64,000 nucleotides of DNA from Candidatus Rhodobacter oscarellae (GTDB lineage: Bacteria > Pseudomonadota > Alphaproteobacteria > Rhodobacterales > Rhodobacteraceae): contig NZ_LFTY01000002.1 in assembly GCF_001078595.1 (NCBI RefSeq), positions 2,103,773 through 2,167,772 of the forward strand. The letters are read 5' to 3'. Below the pieces are notes generated by a model, which saw only the letters and a list, made by a program, of their open reading frames with translations, did no database searches and was not told where the DNA came from. Each line of letters begins with the position of its first letter. The first letter of the stretch is position 1. Below, piece after piece: positions 26,689-36,300 of this stretch. The position numbers and the translations under genes were made by a program.

Positions 26689-26898
26689 ATGGCCTTTGTA
26701 GACGAACTACACCGCTTTGAGAGCCGCCTGGTTAACCAGATGCGCAACAGCTTTGCCGACCTGCGCCGCGCCGCGCATCGCCGCAAAGAGATCCGCGCGA
26801 CCGTTGCAGAGCTAAGTGCCCTGTCCGACCGCGAATTGTCTGACCTGGGCATCGCCCGCGGCGAAATCTACGCAATCGCCAAGCAGAACGGCTCGTAA
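26689..26898 (+). CDS. ccaF1: DUF1127 small RNA-associated protein, CcaF1-like
   Basis: This 69-residue basic protein ends in a DUF1127 (YjiS-like) domain, seen as ELSALSDRELSDLGIARGEIYAIAKQNGS. In Rhodobacter sphaeroides a DUF1127 gene of this size (RSP_6037, CcaF1) is cotranscribed with the four CcsR sRNAs directly downstream and its product influences their processing. The same arrangement is present here, with four CCTCCTCCC hairpins starting 17 bases after the stop, so I name it by that homology. A weak promoter candidate (TTGTGC at 26583, CTATCT at 26604) is compatible with heat-shock sigma factors but is not strong evidence. Confidence 0.85.
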   Translation: MAFVDELHRFESRLVNQMRNSFADLRRAAHRRKEIRATVAELSALSDRELSDLGIARGEIYAIAKQNGS

Positions 26899-26914
26899 GA
26901 CACAGAATTCAGAT

Positions 26915-26947
26915 CAGGCCGCCCTCTCCTCCTCCCTGGGCTGTCTG
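26915..26947 (+). ncRNA. ccsR1: CcsR-type sRNA hairpin 1
   Basis: The arms CAGGC-GCCC and GGGC-GTCTG (one mismatch, one G-U pair) hold the loop TCTCCTCCTCCCT. The loop contains CCTCCTCCC, the complement of a ribosome-binding site. It is the first of four such hairpins after the DUF1127 gene. Only the hairpin is given, since the processed RNA ends cannot be read from sequence. Confidence 0.8.
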
Positions 26948-26955
26948 TAACCTGA

Positions 26956-26990
26956 GCGGCGACGTCTCTCCTCCTCCCTGACGTCGCCGC
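26956..26990 (+). ncRNA. ccsR2: CcsR-type sRNA hairpin 2
   Basis: A perfect 11-pair stem (GCGGCGACGTC with GACGTCGCCGC) displays the identical 13-base loop TCTCCTCCTCCCT. The stem sequence is unrelated to that of hairpin 1 while the loop is identical, which argues for selection on the exposed CCTCCTCCC. Confidence 0.85.
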
Positions 26991-27002
26991 ATCTTATTTT
27001 AA

Positions 27003-27031
27003 GTGTGAGCTCTCCTCCTCCCTGCTCACAC
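27003..27031 (+). ncRNA. ccsR3: CcsR-type sRNA hairpin 3
   Basis: A perfect 8-pair stem (GTGTGAGC with GCTCACAC) carries the same 13-base loop TCTCCTCCTCCCT as hairpins 1 and 2. Confidence 0.85.
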
Positions 27032-27038
27032 CTAACGG

Positions 27039-27082
27039 AAACGGCGGCGTCCACCTCCTCCCGGGCGCCGCCGTTTTCTTTT
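27039..27082 (+). ncRNA. ccsR4: CcsR-type sRNA hairpin 4, doubling as terminator
   Basis: The 11-pair stem AAACGGCGGCG with CGCCGCCGTTT (27039-27076) has a 16-base loop containing ACCTCCTCCC and is followed by TTTTCTTTTTTT. It therefore serves both as the fourth anti-Shine-Dalgarno hairpin and as the intrinsic terminator of the DUF1127-sRNA transcript. Confidence 0.85.
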
Positions 27083-27175
27083 TTTGGCCCACGTGATGCG
27101 GCTTGAGCGCTGGCTTGCGGTGTGCCACGCTCCGGCGAGGCGCCGTTGTGACGAGTTTAGGCGGGAGGGGACATC

Positions 27176-28600
27176 ATGGACGGCGAGACTGATGCGGCTG
27201 CCGCGCCCAAGCTGATAACAGTGCATGGGACGGGAGCGGGCTCTGATGAGGCGCAAAGGGACCGCTGGTGGCAAATCGGCAGCCCTTTCATGATCGCACT
27301 GGCCGAACGCCTAAAGACTCCGTCCGAGCCTGTGCCCTTTCAGTGGGGCTTGGGCGACAACAGCGAAGAGGCCCGACGAAAAGCCGGCGCCGCGCTGTTA
27401 AAGACCGTGCAAGAGGAAGAAAAGCAGGGCAACGCCTACTATCTGATCGGGCATAGCCATGGCGGCTCGGTCATCTACAGCGCGCTGCTACACGCGACGC
27501 GCAGCGGCATCACGCTGCCGGGGCTCATGGGCTGGTGCACGGTGGGCACGCCCTTCATGGACTACACGCCGAACAAGCGCATGTGGCAGCGCATGGGCGA
27601 AAAGAGCCTGTCTGTCTTCGTCTCCGGCGTCTTCGCGGCCATAGCCGCGGTGATTTATGTCATCTTTGGGCTGATTGACTACGACACGGCGACCTCTGCT
27701 GGGCACGAATACGTCGTCGCGGGCGTCATGGCGGGCTACGCCCTCTCGGCTTTCCTGCTGCTCAAGCTCCTGGAGCGCATGCGCCGCAAATGGTTTGACC
27801 GCAAGCACAAGCTGCGCTTGGAAGAACAGTTTGGCCATCAATGGCTGGGCCTATGGCACAATGAAGACGAGGCCATCGCCGCGCTTTCCAACGTGCGCCA
27901 TGTCTATGGCGACCTGGTGCCGCCCAGCTTCCTAAAGCCCGCGATCCTTGTGGTGCAGATCATCGCGGTGGCCATCATCGGGCTTGGTCTTATCAACCTT
28001 GTCGAGGACTTCGTCACCATCGACGATCCTGGTGCCTTCCTCGCCATTTTTGTGCTCGTCGCCTTGATTGTAATTGCCGTGATTGTGTTCCTGATTGTCT
28101 GGCTGATCTCTTGGGTGCTGAAGAAACTGCTGGGCGCGCTGGGTTATCCGCTGGCCGGTTGGATCAATCGCATTGTGTGGCGGTCCGTGCGCGAGCGCAG
28201 CTGGGGCGACGATATTGGTCCGGAGGAGGTCAGCGGGGTCTCGGCAAACCCGCCCGACTTTAAACGTGAATTTGCGCCCCTGCCGGAAGTGGTGGCGGCG
28301 CCGCTGCGCGGGCATAGCGACCGCAACGCGATCTCGACGCTGAACAAAGTGCGCCGCATCCTGGGCATGGCGCAGGGCGAGAAGGTCTCGCCCGACCTGC
28401 GCGGCGAATTAAACGATAGTTTGCAATGGGATGAGCTGATTCATACCTCCTATTTCGACGTGCCGGAATTTGTGGACCTAGTGGCGCTTGGGTTGAGCCG
28501 AGCGGGGCTGGGCGCGCTGCGCGATGGCTTCGTGCTGCCCAAGTCAGAACGCGACGCGTTGGAGACTTGGCTGTCGGGGAACCCGACGCTTCAAGAATAG
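27176..28600 (+). CDS. Membrane alpha/beta hydrolase with helices inserted in the catalytic fold
   Basis: The 474-residue protein begins like an alpha/beta hydrolase: ITVHGTGAG near the N-terminus and the nucleophile elbow LIGHSHGGSVIY at about residue 100. Four hydrophobic segments follow, two at about 145-210 and two very long ones at about 260-325, with a Lys/Arg-rich cytoplasmic stretch between. The catalytic His is probably in ELIHTSYFDVPEF near residue 425. So the catalytic domain appears split by a membrane domain. I know of no characterised enzyme with this exact plan; a lipid or peptidoglycan-precursor substrate is possible but unproven. It is a single gene after the CcsR terminator. 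Its 3' end is followed by the hairpin repeat. Confidence 0.75.
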   Translation: MDGETDAAAAPKLITVHGTGAGSDEAQRDRWWQIGSPFMIALAERLKTPSEPVPFQWGLGDNSEEARRKAGAALLKTVQEEEKQGNAYYLIGHSHGGSVIYSALLHATRSGITLPGLMGWCTVGTPFMDYTPNKRMWQRMGEKSLSVFVSGVFAAIAAVIYVIFGLIDYDTATSAGHEYVVAGVMAGYALSAFLLLKLLERMRRKWFDRKHKLRLEEQFGHQWLGLWHNEDEAIAALSNVRHVYGDLVPPSFLKPAILVVQIIAVAIIGLGLINLVEDFVTIDDPGAFLAIFVLVALIVIAVIVFLIVWLISWVLKKLLGALGYPLAGWINRIVWRSVRERSWGDDIGPEEVSGVSANPPDFKREFAPLPEVVAAPLRGHSDRNAISTLNKVRRILGMAQGEKVSPDLRGELNDSLQWDELIHTSYFDVPEFVDLVALGLSRAGLGALRDGFVLPKSERDALETWLSGNPTLQE

Positions 28601-28648
28601 CGGCGACCCATCCAAGTTGCGTCTATGAGTTTTTGGGTTGGAGCCGCG

Positions 28649-28697
28649 GCTCCCACCCGGATCTATGATCCGGGACGAATCGCCAAGATTTTCCTAA
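28649..28697 (+). repeat. 49-base intergenic repeat with hairpin, copy 2 of 2
   Basis: It matches 3786-3834 at 46 of 49 positions in the same orientation relative to the upstream gene. The hairpin here is CCGGATC-TAT-GATCCGG; the only change in it is in the loop. GAGCCGCGGCTC just before it is a perfect palindrome. Confidence 0.75.
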
Positions 28698-28746
28698 CTT
28701 TTTCGGACAGGACCGTCACATTGGACGAATAAGATGCGAATTCGCC

Positions 28747-31101
28747 TTAGAAAGGGACGTCGTCCGCGCGCTCTGCGGACACGATGAACTTCGAGATCAC
28801 CTTCTTAGCGCCCGCCTTCTCGAACTCGATGTCCAGCTTGTCGCCCTCAATCCCCATCACGTAACCATAGCCGAATTTCTGGTGGAACACGCGGTCGCCC
28901 TGGGTGAAGGCGCTGATCGCGTCGAGGTCGATCACGGTATTGCCGGATTCCTGCGGCTGCGACATCGGGCGGCGCGACTGGCGCTGTTGCAGGCGCTTCC
29001 AGCCGGGCGAGTTATAGACATTCGCCTCCGCCGCGCGGGCCTCCACCGTTGGGGCCGCGGCGCCGTAGCCACCACCGTAAAGACCCGGCGGGGTGAGCAC
29101 GTCCACATGATCCTCTGGCAACTCGTCAATGAACCGGCTGGGCATGGCGGACTGCCACTGCCCGTAGGTGCGCCGGTTCGCGGCGAAGCTGATCGTGCAC
29201 AGCGCCTCTGCCCGCGTGATGCCGACATAGGCCAGGCGGCGCTCTTCTTCGAGGCCCTTCACGCCGCTCTCGTCCATCGAGCGCTGAGATGGGAAAAGTC
29301 CATCCTCCCACCCCGGCAGGAAGACCGAAGGAAACTCTAGCCCCTTGGCGGCATGCAGGGTCATGATTGACACTTTCGAACCTTCGCCCTCGGTCTCATT
29401 GTCCATGATCAGCGCGACATGTTCCAGGAAGCCTTGAAGATTCTCGAACTGATCAAGGGCTTTGACGAGTTCCTTAAGATTCTCGAGCCGCCCGGCGGCC
29501 TCGGGCGTCTTGTCCAATTGCCACATCTCGGTATAGCCGCTCTCATCGAGCATAATCTCGGCCAATTCGACGTGATTGTAGGATTTGTCCAAGGCGTGCA
29601 CATGCCAGCGGTCGAAGAAATCGACCAGTTTGCCGATCTCGCCCTTGGCCTTGCCGCTGAGTTCGCCCTGTGCGACGGCGATCCGCGCGCCCTCTAGCAG
29701 CGACACACCATTGCCGCGCGCGATGCGCTGCATCGTCTGCTGCGCCTTGTCGCCCGCGCCGCGCTTGGGCGTGTTCACGATGCGCTCGAACGCAAGATCG
29801 TCGTCGGGCGAGCAGGCCACGCGGAAATAGGCCATCGCGTCGCGGATCTCCATCCGCTCGTAGAACCGAGGCCCGCCGATCACGCGGTACGGCAGCCCGA
29901 TGGTCAGAAACCTGTCCTCGAAGGCGCGCATCTGGTGCGAGGCGCGCACCAAGATCGCCATCCCGTCCAGGTCCACCGGGTCCAAGCCGCGGGTGCCACC
30001 CTGCATCGCCTCGATCTCTTCGCCGATCCAGCGGGCCTCTTCCTCGCCATCCCAATGACCGATCAGCCGAACCTTCTCGCCCTCGTCAAGCTCGGTGAAC
30101 AGCGTCTTGCCCAGCCGCCCCTTATTGCCCTCGATCACGCCGGACGCCGCGCCCAGGATGTGCGGCGTCGAGCGGTAATTCTGCTCCAGCCGGATCACCG
30201 TGGCCCCGGGAAAGTCCTTTTCGAACCGCAGGATGTTGCCCACCTCGGCGCCGCGCCAGCCATAGATCGACTGGTCGTCATCGCCCACGCAGCAGATATT
30301 CTTATGCCCCTGCGCCAGGAGCCGCAGCCACATATACTGCGCCACGTTGGTGTCCTGATACTCGTCCACCAGGATGTAGCGGAACCAGCGCTGGTACTGC
30401 GCCAGCACGTCCTCGTGCTTCTGAAAGATCGTCAGCACATGCAGCAGCAGGTCGCCGAAATCGACGGCGTTCAGCTCTAACAGCCGCCGCTGATACAAGT
30501 GATAAAGCTCGATCCCGCGCTGGTTAAAGGCATTCGCCTCCTCCGCCGGCACCTTGTCGGGCGTCCAAGCGCGGTTCTTCCAGCTGTCGATGATCGAGGA
30601 GAGCATCCGCGGCGGCCAGCGCTTCTCGTCAATATTCGCGGCCAGGATCAACTGCTTGAGCAGCCGCACGGTATCGTCCGTGTCCAGGATGGTGAAGTTC
30701 GATTTCAGCCCGACCAGCTCGGCATGGCGGCGCAAGAGCTTTACCCCGATGGCGTGGAACGTGCCCAGCCAGGGCATGCCCTCGACGGTTTGGCCCAAGA
30801 GCTTCCACACGCGGTTCTTCATCTCGCGCGCGGCCTTGTTGGTGAAGGTCACCGCCAGGATCTCGTTCGGGCGCGCGGTGCCGGTGTTCAGCAGATGCGC
30901 GATGCGCGTGGTCAGCGCCTTCGTCTTGCCGGTGCCCGCCCCCGCGAGCATCAGCACCGGGCCGTTCAACGCCTCCACCGCCTCGCGCTGGGGCGCATTT
31001 AGGCCGTCGAGATAAGGCGCCGGACGCGCCGCCATCGCCCGCGCGGACAGTGACAGCCCCGCGGCCTCTTCAAACGCATCGCTCTCGTCGAAGTGACTCA
31101 T
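28747..31101 (-). CDS. UvrD/PcrA-family superfamily 1 DNA helicase
   Basis: A 3'-5' helicase of the UvrD/PcrA/Rep family acting in nucleotide excision repair and replication-fork clearing. The 784-residue protein contains Walker A GAGTGKTKALTTRI, VTFTNKAAREM, Walker B with DDDQSIYGWRGAE, the RLEQNYRS motif IV and MTLHAAKGLEFPSVFLPGWEDG. The C-terminal part ends in a Tudor-like module (QGDRVFHQKFGYGYVMGIEGDKL) typical of PcrA/UvrD. I prefer ATG 31101; another ATG lies 4 codons earlier and neither has a strong ribosome-binding site. Confidence 0.95.
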   Translation of the reverse strand: MSHFDESDAFEEAAGLSLSARAMAARPAPYLDGLNAPQREAVEALNGPVLMLAGAGTGKTKALTTRIAHLLNTGTARPNEILAVTFTNKAAREMKNRVWKLLGQTVEGMPWLGTFHAIGVKLLRRHAELVGLKSNFTILDTDDTVRLLKQLILAANIDEKRWPPRMLSSIIDSWKNRAWTPDKVPAEEANAFNQRGIELYHLYQRRLLELNAVDFGDLLLHVLTIFQKHEDVLAQYQRWFRYILVDEYQDTNVAQYMWLRLLAQGHKNICCVGDDDQSIYGWRGAEVGNILRFEKDFPGATVIRLEQNYRSTPHILGAASGVIEGNKGRLGKTLFTELDEGEKVRLIGHWDGEEEARWIGEEIEAMQGGTRGLDPVDLDGMAILVRASHQMRAFEDRFLTIGLPYRVIGGPRFYERMEIRDAMAYFRVACSPDDDLAFERIVNTPKRGAGDKAQQTMQRIARGNGVSLLEGARIAVAQGELSGKAKGEIGKLVDFFDRWHVHALDKSYNHVELAEIMLDESGYTEMWQLDKTPEAAGRLENLKELVKALDQFENLQGFLEHVALIMDNETEGEGSKVSIMTLHAAKGLEFPSVFLPGWEDGLFPSQRSMDESGVKGLEEERRLAYVGITRAEALCTISFAANRRTYGQWQSAMPSRFIDELPEDHVDVLTPPGLYGGGYGAAAPTVEARAAEANVYNSPGWKRLQQRQSRRPMSQPQESGNTVIDLDAISAFTQGDRVFHQKFGYGYVMGIEGDKLDIEFEKAGAKKVISKFIVSAERADDVPF

Positions 31102-31177
31102 GGAACGCAACATATAGTGGCATGCGCGAAAGGGGAAGCGCTGTTCTTATTATGTTCCGCAGAGGTTTCGGCGAATT

Positions 31178-31618
31178 TTATGCGGCTATGCGCCGCGATG
31201 CGTCCTCTTCCACCACACGGCCAAAGCGCGACGAGAAGGTGAGCGGCGCGGGCTTGCTCTTTGAGACCACCGAGGCCCGCCCAAACTGCAGAACCACCTC
31301 GCCCGGAACACCGGTCCCGATCAACGCGTGAACCGAGGGAATCAGCTCGAACACCTCCTCGGCATCGCGATCGGTGCGATCCGTCAAGAGAATCGTGGAG
31401 AGATGCGCATGCTGATGCTCTGCCATCAAGATCGTGCTGTGGGATAGGCGCCCACGCACCCGCTCGGAGGCCACGAGCAGGTCAACCACATTCGTCGAGA
31501 TGAACGCCTCTGCCACCTTCAGGCTGCTGGTGGCGGTCACAAGCACCCCCGCCTTGATGAAGGGGATCATGATCGCCTCTTGCTGCGGAAGGTCATCGGT
31601 GACGAGCAAAACCTGCAT
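31178..31618 (-). CDS. Degenerate receiver-like protein (no clear phospho-acceptor)
   Basis: The 146-residue protein opens like a receiver domain: VLLVTDDLPQQEAIMIPFIKAG with an acidic pair, then VVDLLVASERVRG where the phospho-accepting Asp would be expected but is absent. Later STILLTDRTD resembles the fourth strand. Such pseudo-receivers usually work by protein contacts alone. I start at ATG 31618, with AAAGGACC upstream, and not 17 codons earlier. It lies between the UvrD-type helicase gene and the divergent lldD-type gene. The fold assignment is inference. Confidence 0.65.
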   Translation of the reverse strand: MQVLLVTDDLPQQEAIMIPFIKAGVLVTATSSLKVAEAFISTNVVDLLVASERVRGRLSHSTILMAEHQHAHLSTILLTDRTDRDAEEVFELIPSVHALIGTGVPGEVVLQFGRASVVSKSKPAPLTFSSRFGRVVEEDASRRIAA

Positions 31619-31747
31619 GGTGCGGTCCTTTCTGAACCCAAGTTCGCGGTCACCATACGCAAAGAGCACTTAAAATTTGCTGAAAGCACCAGGAAAACTT
31701 CCCACAAATGCTTGGCGGCTTTGTTAACTGTCGGTAGAGGAAAACGG

Positions 31748-32890
31748 ATGAGCCTTGATAACCGATACCCCGCGATCTCTGATCTGGCCGCCCGCGCGCG
31801 GCGGCGCATCCCCGGTTTCGCCTGGGATTACCTGGACAGCGGCACCGGCACCGAGGCCACCGTGCGGCGCAACCGCGCCAAGCTGGACGAGATCCTGTTC
31901 GACCCGGCCATCCTGTCGGGAGAGCTGGAGTTCGACCTCTCCACAACCCTTCTGGGCCGCGACTACCCCTTGCCCTTCGGCATCGCGCCCGTGGGCATGT
32001 CCGGGCTGATGTGGCCCGACGCCGAGCGCACGCTGGCCCGGCTGGGGCGCGACGAAGGCATCCCCTACTCGCTGTCCACCGTGGCCGCGCAGACGCCAGA
32101 GACCGTGGGGCCGCATCTGGGCCCCGACGCCTGGTTCCAGCTCTACCCGCCGCGCGACCCCGACATCCGCAAGGATATGCTGCGGCGCTTCAAGGACGCC
32201 GGTTTCGGCACGCTGGTGCTGACCGCGGACGTCCCCGTCGCCTCGCGCCGCGAGCGGCAATTGCGCGGCGGCATGTCCACCCCGCCCAAGCTGACCCCGC
32301 GCATCCTGGCGCAGATCGCCCTGCGCCCGGAATGGGCCATGGGCACGCTGCGCCACGGCCTGCCGCGGCTGCGCACCATCGAAAGCTACACCGGCGACAA
32401 GGGCGCGCTGAGCTCGACCAAGCATATCGGCTACCTGATCCGCACCTCGCCGGATTGGGAGTACCTCAAATGGCTGCGCGACCACTGGGACGGGCCGATG
32501 ATGGTCAAAGGCGTGCTGGTGGCCGAGGACGCGGCGCGGCTGAAGGACGAGGGCGTCGATGCCGTCTGGGTCTCGAACCACGCCGGGCGGCAGTTCGACG
32601 GCTCGCCCGCCTCAATCGAGGTGCTGCCGGGCATCCGCGAGGCCGTGGGGCCGGACTACCCGCTCGTCTTCGATGGCGGCATCGCCGGCGGGCTGGACAT
32701 CATGCGCGCGCTGGCCATGGGGGCGGATTTCGTGATGCTGGGCCGGGCGTTTCACTACGGGCTGGGGGCCTTGGGGGCCGCCGGTGCGGCGCATGTGGTG
32801 CATATCCTGCGCGAGGACCTAAAGTCGAACCTTGGGCAGCTTGGGCTGGCGTCCTTCGAGGGCCTGGCGGAGCGGATGCGGTCGTCGTAA
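31748..32890 (+). CDS. lldD: FMN-dependent alpha-hydroxy acid dehydrogenase (L-lactate dehydrogenase type)
   Basis: Members oxidise L-lactate or related 2-hydroxy acids to 2-oxo acids with FMN. The 380-residue protein has the FMN-binding TIM-barrel pattern: AWDYLDSGTGTEATVRRN, PFGIAPVGMSGLMWPDAE, WFQLYPPRDP, and the active-site segment SNHAGRQFDG, with the catalytic His and Arg. FDGGIAGGLDIMRALAMGADFV binds the FMN phosphate. I start at ATG 31748 since MSLDNRYPAISDL is the typical N-terminus. The symbol is by similarity and the substrate may be another 2-hydroxy acid. Repeat copy B follows the gene. Confidence 0.88.
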   Translation: MSLDNRYPAISDLAARARRRIPGFAWDYLDSGTGTEATVRRNRAKLDEILFDPAILSGELEFDLSTTLLGRDYPLPFGIAPVGMSGLMWPDAERTLARLGRDEGIPYSLSTVAAQTPETVGPHLGPDAWFQLYPPRDPDIRKDMLRRFKDAGFGTLVLTADVPVASRRERQLRGGMSTPPKLTPRILAQIALRPEWAMGTLRHGLPRLRTIESYTGDKGALSSTKHIGYLIRTSPDWEYLKWLRDHWDGPMMVKGVLVAEDAARLKDEGVDAVWVSNHAGRQFDGSPASIEVLPGIREAVGPDYPLVFDGGIAGGLDIMRALAMGADFVMLGRAFHYGLGALGAAGAAHVVHILREDLKSNLGQLGLASFEGLAERMRSS

Positions 32891-33340
32891 CTGGGTTGAT
32901 CATGGTCGATCTTTGAACTGGAGTGATCCTCTGGCCTAAAGCGCAACGCCTCTGCAACGCTTGCCGACACCAGACGCCACGGAATCCAAGCAATTCAACC
33001 GCCCGAGCTTGCCTCGGGCAGCGGCCGACCTCCCCCAAGGAGGCCGCTTTTGCTACGTTGCAACCCATTGGAACGCTGGCGTTCTCGAAGATCGCTCGCA
33101 AAACAGAACCGCTGCGCAAGCGTCCTCCAGGTCGGCCGCTGCCCGGGTTGCGCTTGGGTCAGGTTGGAGGCCCCGGATCAAACACCAGCTCCAGGCCAAA
33201 GGCCGAAGCCTCCGCGCATACTGCTTCTTAAAAGCATTCCGTCGCGCCTCACCCACAAACAGCCGATTTCGGTCAAACAGCTTTACCAATTCCGCGAATA
33301 ACCATAAGAGATGCTGCAACTGCAAAACACGGAGGGGACC
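32891..33340. other. 450-base gap between lldD and pyc
   Basis: The gap holds copy B of the structured repeat in inverted orientation. The pyc promoter should lie in 33178-33330, but I see no convincing -35/-10 pair. Short open frames in the repeat are not credible genes. Confidence 0.6.
32954..33177 (-). repeat. Structured interspersed repeat, copy B (inverted)
   Basis: On the minus strand it has the same head (GCGGCCGACCTGGAGG, 33124-33139) and tail (GGTGTCGGCAAGCGTTG, 32955-32971) as copies A and C. Its long stem pairs GGGCAGCGGCC with GGCCGCTGCCC and its small hairpin reads CCCGAG-GCAAG-CTCGGG. Compared with copy C these stems differ at both paired positions, so the pairing is kept. Confidence 0.85.
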
Positions 33341-36300
33341 TTGGCCGAATTTCAGAAAATCCTCATCGCCAACCGCGGCGAGATCGCCATCCGCGTCATG
33401 CGCGCGGCCAACGAGCTGGGCAAGCGCACCGTGGCGGTCTACGCCACCGAGGACAAGCTGAGCCTGCACCGGTTCAAGGCGGACGAGGCCTATCTGATCG
33501 GCGAGGGGATGGGGCCGGTGGCCGCCTATCTCTCGATCGACGAGATCATCCGCGTGGCCAAGGAATGCGGCGCCGACGCGATCCACCCCGGTTACGGCCT
33601 GCTCAGCGAGAACCCCGATTTCGTCGAGGCCTGCGACGCCAACGGCATCACCTTCATCGGGCCCAAGGCGGCCACGATGCGCGCCCTTGGCGACAAGGCC
33701 AGCGCCCGGCGCGTGGCCATCGAGGCGGGCGTGCCGGTGATCCCGGCCACCGAGGTGCTGGGCGACGACATGAAGAAGATCGCCAAGGAGGCGGCCGAGA
33801 TCGGCTATCCCTTGATGCTCAAGGCCTCCTGGGGCGGCGGCGGGCGCGGGATGCGCCCCATCGAGGGCCCCGACGAGCTGCAGGAGAAGATCCTAGAGGG
33901 CCGCCGCGAGGCCGAGGCCGCCTTTGGCAATGGCGAGGGCTACCTGGAGAAGATGATCCTGCGCGCGCGCCATGTCGAGGTGCAGATCCTCGGCGACAGC
34001 CACGGCGCGATCTATCACCTGTGGGAGCGCGATTGCTCGGTGCAGCGCCGCAACCAGAAGGTCGTCGAACGCGCGCCCGCGCCCTACCTCTCCGGCGCCC
34101 AACGCGAGCGGCTCTGCAATCTCGGCAAGAAGATCTGCGAGCATGTGAACTACGAATGCGCCGGCACGGTCGAGTTCCTGATGGATATGGAGACCGGCGA
34201 GTTCTACTTCATCGAGGTGAACCCCCGCGTGCAGGTCGAGCATACCGTCACGGAAGAAGTGACCGGTATCGACATCGTGCGCGCCCAGATCCTCATCGCC
34301 GAGGGCAAGTCGCTGATCGAGGCCACGGGCACCGCCACGCAATATGACGTGCAGCTGCGCGGCCATGCGATCCAGTGCCGGGTGACGACCGAGGACCCCA
34401 CCAACAACTTCATCCCCGACTATGGCCGCATCACCGCCTATCGCGGGGCCACGGGCATGGGCATCCGCCTGGATGGCGGCACCGCCTATTCCGGCGCGGT
34501 GATCACGCGCTACTACGATTCGCTGCTCGAGAAGGTCACCGCCTGGGCCCCCACGCCCGAGGCCGCGATCAAGCGCATGGACCGCGCCCTGCGCGAGTTC
34601 CGCATCCGCGGCGTCAGCACGAATATCGCCTTTGTCGAGAACCTGCTGCAGCACCCGACCTTTTTGGGCAACGAGTACCACACCAAGTTCATCGACCAGA
34701 CGCCGGAGCTGTTTGCCTTCGCGCCGCGGCGGGACCGGGCCACCAAGATCCTCAGCTACATCGCGGATGTGACGGTGAACGGGCATAATGAGGTGGCCAA
34801 GGAGACGCGCCCGGCGGCCCTGGCCGCGCCGAAGCCGCCCGTTAAGGCGAATGAGGCGCCCCCCGACGGCACGAAACAGATCCTCGACCGCGACGGGCCG
34901 CAGGCCCTGGCCGATTGGATGGCCGCGCAGAAGAACCTGCTGATCACCGACACCACGATGCGCGACGCGCATCAGTCGCTGCTGGCCACGCGGATGCGCT
35001 CGATTGACTTGATCCGGGTGGCGCCGAACTACGCGCATGACCTGGGCGGGCTCTTCTCGCTGGAATGCTGGGGCGGGGCCACCTTCGACGTGGCCTACCG
35101 CTTCCTCGACGAGTGCCCCTGGCAGCGGCTGCGCGACATCCGCGCGGCGGTGCCCAACGTGATGACGCAGATGCTGCTGCGCGGCTCCAACGGCGTGGGC
35201 TACACCAACTACCCCGACAACGTGGTGCAGGCCTTCGTGGCGCGCGCCGCCGAGACCGGCATCGACCTCTTCCGCGTCTTCGACCCGCTGAACTGGGTCG
35301 AGAATATGCGCGTCTCGATGGATGCGGTGCTGGAAAGCGGCAAGGTTCTGGAGGCTGCGGTTTGCTATACCGGCGACGTGCTGGACAGCGCGCGGCCGAA
35401 ATACGACCTGAAATACTATGTCAAAATGGCCAAAGAGCTGCAGGCGGCGGGCACGCATATCCTGTGCATCAAGGACATGGGCGGGCTGCTGAAGCCCGCG
35501 GGCGTAAAGCTGCTGGTCAAGACCCTCAAGGAGGAGACCGGCCTGCCGATCCACCTGCACACCCATGACACGGCGGGGATCGGCTGCGCGACCTACCTGG
35601 CCGCCGCCGAGGCCGGCGTGGACGCCATCGACTGCGCCATGGACGCGCTTTCGGGCAACACCTCGCAGCCCACGCTTGGCACCATGGTGGAGGCGCTGCG
35701 CCAGTCCGAGCGCAGCTCGGCCCTGGATGTGGAAGCGATCCGCGAGATATCCAACTACTGGGAGGCCGCACGCGCGCAATATTCTGCCTTTGAGAGCGGG
35801 CTGCAGGCGCCAAACTCCGAGGTCTACCTGCACGAGATGCCCGGCGGGCAGTTCACCAACCTCAAGGCCCAGGCCCGCTCTATGGGGCTAGAGGACAAAT
35901 GGCCCGAGGTCGCGCGCACCTATGCGGATGTGAACCAGATGTTCGGCGACGTGATCAAGGTCACGCCGATCGCCAAGACCGTGGGCGATCTGGCGCTGGT
36001 GATGGTCAGCCAGGGGCTGACCACCGAGGACGTGCTGGACCCCAAGACAGAGGTCGCCTTCCCCGACAGCGTGGTCACGCTGATGAAGGGCCAGGTGGGC
36101 CAGGCCCATGGCGGCTTCCCCAAGGACATCCAAAAGAAGGTGCTGAAGGGCGAAAAGCCGATCACGGTGCGCCCTGGCTCGCTCTTGGAGGACGCCGATC
36201 TGGAGGCCGAACGCGCCGCGCTGGCGGAGAAGTTCAGCGCCAAGATCGATGACGAGGACCTGATGGGCCACATGATGTACCCCAAGGTCTTCGCCGATTA

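Noticed and set aside
26689-27082. Multiple terminators in tandem
   Set aside because: Only the last hairpin has a T-tract, and the identical CCTCCTCCC loops in the first three are not explained by termination.
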